Shown here: in pieces, positions 52,279 through 59,029 of the stretch
How positions within the stretch are numbered: the stretch's first letter is position 1
How the letters are laid out: each line of letters begins with the position of its first letter
Source of the DNA: Poriferisodalis sp965262965
Lineage (GTDB): Bacteria > Actinomycetota > Acidimicrobiia > Acidimicrobiales > Poriferisodalaceae
Assembly: GCF_965262965.1 (NCBI RefSeq)
Contig: NZ_OZ253573.1
Coordinates: 3,162,001-3,226,000 of the forward strand
Length of the DNA stretch: 64,000 nt
Direction: 5' to 3'
The notes under the pieces: generated by a model
Databases searched by the model: none
Told to the model about the DNA's origin: nothing
What the model saw: only the letters and a program-made list of their open reading frames with translations
Program-made: the position numbers and the translations under genes

Positions 52279-54254
52279 ACCACCGACAGAGAACCGATAC
52301 GCCCTACAGTCCGGTCCCGATGGAAGTGTTGCCGCGAGTTCGGCGGGTCGACACCGTTCGAGGCCCCAGGATTTCGGTCGCGCCGCACCCGGCTGCAGCT
52401 GACTCTGTAGTTGCTGTCCAAGAGTGGGTCGCCTCCCGAGCGCTACAGCGCCCCCTAGCGGCGGATCTATTTTGTGGCGCTGGCGGCCTAAGTCTCGGTC
52501 TCACCGATGCGGGCTACGACGTCGTGGTCGGAGTGGACAGCGACACCGTGGCCCTTGAAACGTACGCGGGGCTTCACCCCGGCCTCACTCTCTGCCGAGA
52601 CCTCAACGATCAAGATTCCGTTGCCGAGGTTGCTGCGACGATTTCGAAACTCGGCGTCGACCTCATCGCGGGTGGGCCGCCGTGCCAGCCTTTCTCCAAG
52701 GCTGGCGTGTCAAAGATTCGAAGCCTTGTTCGGACAGGAGTTCGACCGGAATACGACGTCCGGCGAGACTTGTGGCAGGCATTTCTGGGGGTTGTGCTTC
52801 GGGTGCAGCCCCGTGCGGTCTTGCTTGAGAATGTTCCCGACATGGCCACTTCCGCCGATACGGTCGTTGTCCGCAGTTTGGTCGGGGAGCTTGAGGCCAA
52901 CGGCTATTCGGTCCACACGAGGCTGTTGCGTGCGCGTGATCACGGCGTGCCTCAGATTCGCCAGCGTTTTCTGCTGGTGGCACTGGCTGATGGACTCGGA
53001 TTTCGGTGGCCTCCATCTCTACGCGATCCCGTGACGGTGCGCCAAGCCATTGGCGATTTGCCCGTCGTAGAGGGCGGCTGGCGGCCGCCCGAGGCGGCCG
53101 ACGGGTTGCTGCCGTACAGAGCACCAACGAAGAGGTGCCAGTTCTTGCGGCGTGCCCGCAGAGGTACGAGCGGCGCCGATCGGTCGCGCGTTTACGACCA
53201 CATCACGCGACCAGTGCGAGACGACGATCGATTGATCTTCGACTCGATGACGCCTGAGACGCGGTATTCCGACATTGATGATGCGTTGAAGCGATACCGC
53301 GATGACATCTTCGATGACAAGTACAAGCGACTCGACTGGCAGAAGCCGAGCCGAAGCGTCACCGCTCACATGGCAAGAGATGGCTATTGGTACATCCATC
53401 CCGATCAGCCTCGGACGCTCACTATCCGCGAGGCTGCGCGTCTGCAGACATTTCCGGACCGCGTTCGATTCGCGGGACCACCCTCGGCAGCGTTTCGTCA
53501 GATCGGAAACGCAGTTCCGCCGAGGCTTGCCGAGCGTGTAGGCCGGTCGATTCGACGGGCGCTCGAGGGATCTGTACCAGCGGCCGTCTCGTCAATGGAA
53601 CTCGGTCAGAGTGTTGCGACTTGGTTCGAGAACAAGGAACGCCTCGTCGTGCCGTGGCTCGAGGCACCGACGATGTGGTCGGCGCTGCAGGCGCAGATGC
53701 TGTTGGGTCAAGCCCGCGGCAACGCGATTCAAGAAGCTTGGCCGCTGTGCCGGAAGCTAGATGGACCTGAACTCACGATCGAATCGCTCGATCGACTCAC
53801 AGAATTGGCCTGCTCGATTGGCCGGGCGCACCGTGTTGACCTCGTCGTCGACCTCGCTCAGTGGTACATCGACAACCGAGATGGCCTGACGACCGCCAAC
53901 TCGCTTGCGGATGGACCGGGCGTTACTCCTCGGATGGCTGCAGTGGCGGCGTTGGTTGACCCGAGCAGCGGTCCTACGCCGGTCGTTGTGAGCCAAGGTG
54001 CCCTGAGGGTGGCATCCCGCATTTTTGGATCGAATCCGGAACAGAGCCGTCCGGGAGGTAGTGGCCGGCTAGCGGTCACTCGGTTGCTCGGAGGTGCGGG
54101 CGGCTTCGGACCCGACGAGTCACGGACTGCGATGGCCGGAGTCATAGAACTCAGTGCGAGCCTTTGCACACCTAAGAACCCACGCTGCGGGGAGTGCCCG
54201 CTCGCGACTCACTGCGCGTGGGCCAAGAAGAACATGCGCTTACGCGGTAGCTGA
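52272..54254 (+). CDS. drmMII: DISARM-linked DNA cytosine-5 methyltransferase fused to EndoIII/MutY-like HhH-GPD and Fe-S domain
   Basis: Product of 660 residues. Residues ~60-425 are a C5 methyltransferase: motif I ADLFCGAGGLSLG (~64), catalytic Cys in GGPPCQPFSKAG (~136-139), ENVPDM, VPQIRQRFLLV and FRQIGNAVPPRLAERVG. Residues ~430-655 resemble an EndoIII/MutY glycosylase: PWLEAPTMWSALQAQMLL, the HhH-like GPGVTPRMAA (~547) and a final C-x6-C-x2-C-x5-C loop (Cys 632, 639, 642, 648) as in [4Fe-4S] EndoIII. The catalytic Lys and Asp positions appear lost (RMAA; VSQGALRV). The methyltransferase presumably marks self DNA for DISARM. GTG 52272 overlaps drmC. Confidence 0.85.
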   Translation: MVNHRQRTDTPYSPVPMEVLPRVRRVDTVRGPRISVAPHPAAADSVVAVQEWVASRALQRPLAADLFCGAGGLSLGLTDAGYDVVVGVDSDTVALETYAGLHPGLTLCRDLNDQDSVAEVAATISKLGVDLIAGGPPCQPFSKAGVSKIRSLVRTGVRPEYDVRRDLWQAFLGVVLRVQPRAVLLENVPDMATSADTVVVRSLVGELEANGYSVHTRLLRARDHGVPQIRQRFLLVALADGLGFRWPPSLRDPVTVRQAIGDLPVVEGGWRPPEAADGLLPYRAPTKRCQFLRRARRGTSGADRSRVYDHITRPVRDDDRLIFDSMTPETRYSDIDDALKRYRDDIFDDKYKRLDWQKPSRSVTAHMARDGYWYIHPDQPRTLTIREAARLQTFPDRVRFAGPPSAAFRQIGNAVPPRLAERVGRSIRRALEGSVPAAVSSMELGQSVATWFENKERLVVPWLEAPTMWSALQAQMLLGQARGNAIQEAWPLCRKLDGPELTIESLDRLTELACSIGRAHRVDLVVDLAQWYIDNRDGLTTANSLADGPGVTPRMAAVAALVDPSSGPTPVVVSQGALRVASRIFGSNPEQSRPGGSGRLAVTRLLGGAGGFGPDESRTAMAGVIELSASLCTPKNPRCGECPLATHCAWAKKNMRLRGS

Positions 54255-54369
54255 GCTCATTCGTTATGTTCGACACCAACTGTGGGCAGGAGGCGATCCC
54301 TCCGTACATACCGAGGTGAGAGTTTTCGATCACGCAGATGGAGGCAATTCGAGCACTGCCTCACCTCCG

Positions 54370-54394
54370 ATCGGCGACGGCCTGACGATGATCA
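54370..54394. repeat. Right attachment-like 25-bp direct repeat (attR)
   Basis: Identical to 42607-42631. In the frame equivalent to the O-methyltransferase it encodes IGDGLTMI and continues TRRQ-stop, which looks like the original end of that gene, now displaced to the far side of the DISARM block. It starts 115 bases after the last DISARM gene and ends 24 bases before the esterase start. Confidence 0.8.
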
Positions 54395-54418
54395 CGCGCC
54401 GCCAATAACATCCCCGCC

Positions 54419-55201
54419 GTGGCTGAATCGGGCGCCTGGCCCATCGAGACTCACATCCTCCATCGAGCCGACGCCGGTCGGAGCTACCAGCTCTGGGTCG
54501 CGCTGCCGATGGGCTACCGGGCCGACGCCGCCAACCCGTACCCGCTCGTGGTCTGCTGCGATGCGCCGTGGACCTTCGGCACTGCGGTGGACACCACCCG
54601 CATCCTGTCGATGTCACGGGAAACGCCCCGCTGCGTGGTCGCTGGCATTGCGCACGACACCACCGATATGCGCGAGATGCTCGACTTGCGAGCAATCGAC
54701 TACACGGTGACCCCGGCCGAGGCCCCGCCGATGACCGGCATCCGTGCGCCTGCCGCCGACACGGGTGGGGCCGAGTCGTTTCGACAGTGGCTTGCCGGTG
54801 ATGTGCTGCCGCTGCTGCGCGACCGCTACCACGTCGGCGAAACCACCTACGTGGGCCACTCGTTCACGGCGTTGTTCGGCCTGCACGTGCTGTTCAACGC
54901 ACCCGACATGTTCGCCCGCTACCTGCTTGCGAGCCCGTCGGTGTGGTGGGACTACGAGGTCATGTTCCGCCTCGAAGCCGAGCACGCTGCGGCCGGCGGC
55001 GATCCGGACGTGAAGGTGTTCATGTCGATGGGGGAGAACGAGACCGACGAATACTCGCCCCAAGCCAAGTTCCACGACCAGTTCTCGGCCCGCGGCTACC
55101 GCAACATCGACCTCACCTGGCACGTCTTCCCCGGAGAGAATCACAACACCGTGGTCGGCCCGGCTGTCAGCCGAGGTCTCCGGGCGCTGTACGCCGACTG
55201 A
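54419..55201 (+). CDS. Esterase-family alpha/beta-hydrolase (Fes/IroE-like)
   Basis: Putative esterase of 260 residues. The nucleophile elbow is TYVGHSFTALFGL (~140-152, GHSFT), the candidate acid and base lie in MSMGENETDEY and FPGENHNTVV, and the substrate strand near the start reads SYQLWVALPMGYR. This resembles IroE/enterochelin-esterase-type hydrolases, but also antigen-85-like and S-formylglutathione hydrolase-like members. No signal peptide. GTG 54419 begins 24 bases after the right direct repeat, so it lies in the chromosomal flank of the island. Confidence 0.82.
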   Translation: MAESGAWPIETHILHRADAGRSYQLWVALPMGYRADAANPYPLVVCCDAPWTFGTAVDTTRILSMSRETPRCVVAGIAHDTTDMREMLDLRAIDYTVTPAEAPPMTGIRAPAADTGGAESFRQWLAGDVLPLLRDRYHVGETTYVGHSFTALFGLHVLFNAPDMFARYLLASPSVWWDYEVMFRLEAEHAAAGGDPDVKVFMSMGENETDEYSPQAKFHDQFSARGYRNIDLTWHVFPGENHNTVVGPAVSRGLRALYAD

Positions 55202-55322
55202 TCTCAGCTTCAAAATTCCAGATCCTCGGCGGCATCCCGAACGGCGGTGACCCGTCTTCGTTCCGCACCGATTGCGGGGGTGGGGCAGAATGGGCCCACT
55301 GGGGCAACGGGGAGGCCGTGAC

Positions 55323-56474
55323 ATGGCCATGACGGAGACACGCAAGGGACTTGGGCCGCTGGCGACGAACGGCAAGGTGCCGGTGTACGACGCGGATGCG
55401 CACATCGCCGAGCCGCCGTCGGTGTGGCAGGAATACGCCGATCCGAAGTTCCGCGACCAGATCATGCAGTGCCGGATCATGGACGACGGTACCGATGCCG
55501 CGTTCGCTGAAGGAAAGAAGCTGCGCAACGGCATCGCGCCGGCGTGCATCCCGCATGCGTACGGCACCAAAGTCACCTGGGATGACATTGTGCCGGGCAG
55601 CTACGACCCGGCCGCACGCCTGTCGGTGATGGACGACGAAGGTCTCGCCGCCGCGCTGATGTTTCCGTCGCTCATGCTGATCTCGGGCGACATCAACGAT
55701 GCCGAGGTCGCCGTCGAGAACGCCCGGGCCTACAACCGCTGGATGACCGACTTCGTGTCGGAAGATCCGAACCGTCTCTTCGGCGTGGGCGTGTGCCCGC
55801 TGCAGTCAGTGGACGGCGCCGTGGCGGTCATCGAAGAGGTCGCGAACGCCGGTCTGACGGGGGTCACCTTCCGTCCGGAGCGCTACGGCGGCCTAGAGCT
55901 GTTCTCCCCGGACATGGATCGAGTGTGGTCCGCAGCCGAGCATCACGACCTGACGGTCGCTATCCACGGCAGTTTCGGCTCGGGAATGCCGAGCTTCGCC
56001 AAGACCCGCTACGAGAACCAGTTCTACGTCCACATGGTGTGCCATCCGTTCGAGCAGATGGCCTCGGTGATGGAGATGGTGGCTTCGGGCGTTCTCGACG
56101 ACCATCCGATGCTGCGAGTGGGCTTCTTCGAGTCGGGCCTGGGCTGGCTGCCGTACTGGCTGGACCGTCTCGATGAGCACAAAGAAGCCATGGGCCATCT
56201 GGTGCCGAGGCTGAAGCGCGACCCCACCGAGATCTTCTCCGAGCAGTGCTTCGTGACCATGGAAGCCGGCGAAGGCGAGGCCTTCGAGCAGGTAGCGGCC
56301 ATGGGCCTCGCGCACACGGTCGTGTGGGGTTCGGACTACCCCCACTACGACTGCACGTTCCCCGGCGCGCTCGCCGAGCTGAACGAGACCTTCGAAGGCT
56401 TCGACGACGAGGTCAGCAGCCTGCGAAACGAGGTCGTCTACACCAACGCACGCCGCTTCATGGGTTTGTCATAA
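55323..56474 (+). CDS. Amidohydrolase-family metal-dependent hydrolase
   Basis: Amidohydrolase_2 protein of ~383 residues. The first metal motif reads YDADAHIAEP (DAH with a preceding Asp, common in this group), a barrel His lies in LTVAIHGSFGSGMP, and the terminal Asp in VVWGSDYPHYDCTFPGA. Members hydrolyse or decarboxylate cyclic and aromatic substrates. The retained motifs suggest an active enzyme, unlike the smaller relative at 33676-34422. ATG 55323 has GGGGAGG 7 bases upstream. The next gene begins 4 bases after its stop. Confidence 0.85.
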   Translation: MAMTETRKGLGPLATNGKVPVYDADAHIAEPPSVWQEYADPKFRDQIMQCRIMDDGTDAAFAEGKKLRNGIAPACIPHAYGTKVTWDDIVPGSYDPAARLSVMDDEGLAAALMFPSLMLISGDINDAEVAVENARAYNRWMTDFVSEDPNRLFGVGVCPLQSVDGAVAVIEEVANAGLTGVTFRPERYGGLELFSPDMDRVWSAAEHHDLTVAIHGSFGSGMPSFAKTRYENQFYVHMVCHPFEQMASVMEMVASGVLDDHPMLRVGFFESGLGWLPYWLDRLDEHKEAMGHLVPRLKRDPTEIFSEQCFVTMEAGEGEAFEQVAAMGLAHTVVWGSDYPHYDCTFPGALAELNETFEGFDDEVSSLRNEVVYTNARRFMGLS

Positions 56475-56478
56475 CCCC

Positions 56479-58104
56479 TTGACGGACGACCTCGCCGCGG
56501 AGCTGCCCCAGGTCAAACCGTGGGAGCAGCGCGCAAATGGCGTGCTGCCGCTTGCCGGTGGGTACGAGCGGTACTTCGACACCTTGGCTTGGATTCTGCA
56601 GCAGTGCCGCGATGACCGGCTGGATCAAGATGAACTACAGCAGCGCTACATGGCGGCTTACTCGCTGGATGCCTATGTGGCGTTAGTTCAGATCCAGGGG
56701 CTGCAGAAGTACGGCCTCTTAGAGAAGACTCCAGACCGCATCGCCCTCACCTCGCCCAGCGCTCGCTGGCTAGAAACGCGGCGCGCGGATTTCGTCGTCG
56801 GAACCATGCACGCGAACCTGAGGCTCGTCGGTGAGTTGATTCACGAGGTGCGACTACCGCGAACACGAAAGTCACTACTCAAGACTGCCAACGACAGATA
56901 CGGCTTCGGATGGCAGAAGGACTCGCAGATCGCGTACCGACTCGGATGGTTGAGGTCCGCTGGCTTCGCACAGCAAAAGCCCGGCAATACGTACCAGGCA
57001 ACCGACGCAGGACTTTCCTTTCTCGATCGAATCAAGCTGTACCGGCCCAACGAAGTGACGACGGTGAGTGTCGACGATCTTGGAGTGCCACCTCCCGCCC
57101 GGGATGGGGGCTCCGTTCACGAGGGCAATGGGACAGAAGGCGGAGAACTGCCGACGGATGAATCCCATCCAATCCGCCCCGAGCCGAAATCGCCCCGATC
57201 GTTGGCAACTGATATCGCTCAACGTTTGATCCAATGCGCGAACGATGGAGCTAGGCACAAGGAGTTCGAGGAAGCGGTGCGAGACGCCTTTGCGTTCTTG
57301 GGCTTCGAGGCACAACTGCTGTCGGGAGCGGGTCAAACAGACGTGTTGGTCAGCGGGGTTCGCCAGCCTGCCGACGGTGACGACCGCACAGCGAATCGTT
57401 GGCGATACAAAGCGGTCGTCGATGCGAAAGCGGTCAGTAAGGGCAAGCTCACATCTGGTCAGGTCACGTGGCCTGCGATCGAGAAGCATCGGAAGTTGCA
57501 CCAAGCTGAGTATGCGCTCTTGGTCGGTCCGGAACCGAGTGGTCAGCTACTCGACTTCGCTACGAGCGCACGGATCGGCGTGCTTGCCGCCGAATTGCTC
57601 GCCGAACTTGTTGCCAGGCACGCCTTGGTGCCGCTACCGCTGCCCGAGTATCAAGCATTGTTCGCCGACGAGAATGACCAGCCTCGCGGCGGCACAGTAG
57701 ATCTTGTGCCAATTGAGGCCGCTCGCGCCGAACATGAGCATCGGCGTGGCTTGCTCGTCGGTGCATGCCGAGCGGTGTCGAACGTGGCAGAGAGCGGTTC
57801 GGCGACGGCCACAGCTCAAGTCGTGCAATTCGCCCTGAGCCAGAACGGGATTGCATCACGGCTTGGGACGTCGACGCTGCTCTTGAACTGCTCGCGAACC
57901 CGTGGCTTGACGCGATCGGATTCCGTGGCGAGCATCCGAACAGGGACTACTTGCCGACGGCTGCCCCAAGGGTGGTGGCGGCACGGTTGCGATGGCTGGC
58001 TGACGCCTTCGACGAAGCGAGTGACGCTTCAGCCGAACCGTCCAGCTCCGGTTGACTTCACAAACTCGGCGTTATCGCAAGCCGTTCGACGGGCTGGCCG
58101 GTGA
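56479..58104 (+). CDS. FokI-like PD-(D/E)xK endonuclease with N-terminal winged helices; probable frameshift near the end
   Basis: The N-terminal ~200 residues look like winged helices (LVQIQGLQKYGLLEKTPDRI; RLGWLRSAGFAQ). Residues ~245-360 resemble the FokI cleavage domain: FEEAVRDAFAFLGFEAQLLS, TDVLVSG (Asp ~287), then VVDAKAVSKGKL (DxK ~314-316), comparable to FokI PD...VDTK. No methyltransferase is adjacent. After about 57840 the frame loses plausible coding character, while the third frame offers ITAWDVDAALELLANPWLDA up to a stop at 58055; a one-base indel near 57845-57855 is likely. TTG 56479 lies 4 bases after the amidohydrolase stop. Confidence 0.72.
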   Translation: MTDDLAAELPQVKPWEQRANGVLPLAGGYERYFDTLAWILQQCRDDRLDQDELQQRYMAAYSLDAYVALVQIQGLQKYGLLEKTPDRIALTSPSARWLETRRADFVVGTMHANLRLVGELIHEVRLPRTRKSLLKTANDRYGFGWQKDSQIAYRLGWLRSAGFAQQKPGNTYQATDAGLSFLDRIKLYRPNEVTTVSVDDLGVPPPARDGGSVHEGNGTEGGELPTDESHPIRPEPKSPRSLATDIAQRLIQCANDGARHKEFEEAVRDAFAFLGFEAQLLSGAGQTDVLVSGVRQPADGDDRTANRWRYKAVVDAKAVSKGKLTSGQVTWPAIEKHRKLHQAEYALLVGPEPSGQLLDFATSARIGVLAAELLAELVARHALVPLPLPEYQALFADENDQPRGGTVDLVPIEAARAEHEHRRGLLVGACRAVSNVAESGSATATAQVVQFALSQNGIASRLGTSTLLLNCSRTRGLTRSDSVASIRTGTTCRRLPQGWWRHGCDGWLTPSTKRVTLQPNRPAPVDFTNSALSQAVRRAGR

Positions 58105-58480
58105 CCTCTGCGATGAGTTCGAAGTCCTTGTCGACGTGCAGGACGGTCAGTCCCGCGAGTTCCGCCGATGCAGCGAGCAAGAGATCCGGTATCGACGGCG
58201 CACGATGATGACCAGCTCGCGCCAACGCCAGTTGCACTTCGACTGCCCGGTCCTCCGCTGCCGGTGTCAGATACTCGACAGGCATCATGCTGAGCGGAGG
58301 TTCATCAAACCGCCGACGAAGTTCTTCGGCTGAACGAGCCGCTACGCCGAGTTCCAGCCTCGTCGCAGTCGCGATCCGCACGAGTCCGCGCTGGACTCGC
58401 TTTGTCCACTCACTTGCGTCGATCGCGATTTCCAGCCGAACCAGCGCCGAAGTGTCTATAAGCCACTCGGTTACCGCCAT
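58058..58480 (-). CDS. vapC: VapC-type PIN-domain toxin
   Basis: PIN ribonuclease of 140 residues. The acidic residues are visible at WLIDTSALVRLE (Asp), ATATRLELGVAARS (Glu) and PSIPDLLLAASAELAG (Asp), followed by LHVDKDFE. VapC toxins cleave tRNA or rRNA until bound by VapB. The start overlaps the antitoxin gene by 10 bases. The minus-strand pair ends 3 bases past the likely frameshifted stop of the convergent nuclease gene. Confidence 0.9.
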   Translation of the reverse strand: MAVTEWLIDTSALVRLEIAIDASEWTKRVQRGLVRIATATRLELGVAARSAEELRRRFDEPPLSMMPVEYLTPAAEDRAVEVQLALARAGHHRAPSIPDLLLAASAELAGLTVLHVDKDFELIAEVTGQPVERLAITPSL

Positions 58481-58689
58481 GCGGAGGCGATGAATTCGGG
58501 GTCCTTGGCGTCGGCGCAGGTCTCCGCGAGCCTGCGAAAGGACTCCACCGTCACTTCAGGTGTACGTGCGCATTCGCGTTCGAGCATTCGACGCAGGTAC
58601 TCGACTCGGGAAAGCTCAGCCCTGCTTGCGTTGGCATCGACGGCCGCGACAACATCGTCGGGAACGTCACGAATCAAGATGTCAGCCAC
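58471..58689 (-). CDS. vapB: VapB/FitA-type ribbon-helix-helix antitoxin
   Basis: Product of 72 residues with a short N-terminal strand (ADILIRDVPDDVV) and helix ASRAELSRVEYLRRMLERE, typical of RHH antitoxins, and a C-terminal tail that would wrap the PIN toxin. It precedes the toxin in a two-gene operon. A perfect 16-bp palindrome 23 bases upstream of its start is the probable autoregulatory operator. Confidence 0.85.
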   Translation of the reverse strand: MADILIRDVPDDVVAAVDANASRAELSRVEYLRRMLERECARTPEVTVESFRRLAETCADAKDPEFIASAWR

Positions 58690-58711
58690 GTTCGAACCTC
58701 TTCATCTGGAC

Positions 58712-58727
58712 GATATCGTACGATATC
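58712..58727. promoter_or_regulatory. Palindromic operator for the vapBC pair
   Basis: GATATCGTACGATATC is a perfect 16-bp palindrome just upstream of the minus-strand antitoxin, the usual place for VapB-VapC repression. A near-copy lies at 62346-62361. Confidence 0.6.
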
Positions 58728-59029
58728 TAAATCTCTCCGACCCGACAACCGGCTCTTCGCATTTTGGCGCGGAGTCGGGGGTGTCGTACCGGACTCGACA
58801 GTGTGTTCGGGCTGTTTATTGGGGGTGGGCCTCGGCTGGCGAGGTGTGGTGCAGGATCGTGTCGGGTTTGGCGGTGTGCTGTCGGTCGCTGGTCCCGCCG
58901 CGGCCGGGGGCGGTTCGCCGGTGCCAATGTGCAGCAATGTCGTACTATGAAAAGGTATGTAAAGTAATTGTAATGATCGGATTGGGTCGAGAACGTGTGT
59001 TTGTGACACTCTCCCCGTAGAGTGAACAC
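58728..59029. other. Intergenic region upstream of the 13E12-type HNH gene
   Basis: About 300 bases without a supported gene. The last ~110 bases include a locally A+T-rich tract (58945-58985) that could hold the promoter of the + strand HNH gene. Long minus-strand frames crossing it are antisense shadows of that gene. No tRNA, terminator or repeat seen. Confidence 0.5.

Larger units (their letters stand above)
42607..54394. mobile_element. DISARM-bearing genomic island bounded by 25-bp direct repeats
   Basis: The 11.8-kb segment contains only the five DISARM-type genes plus short flanks. It is bounded by a perfect 25-bp direct repeat, and the left copy is the 3' end of a methyltransferase gene. 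This is the usual geometry of an integrase-type insertion. No recombinase, transposase or terminal inverted repeat was found inside, so movement would depend on factors in trans or on genes since lost. Confidence 0.7.
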
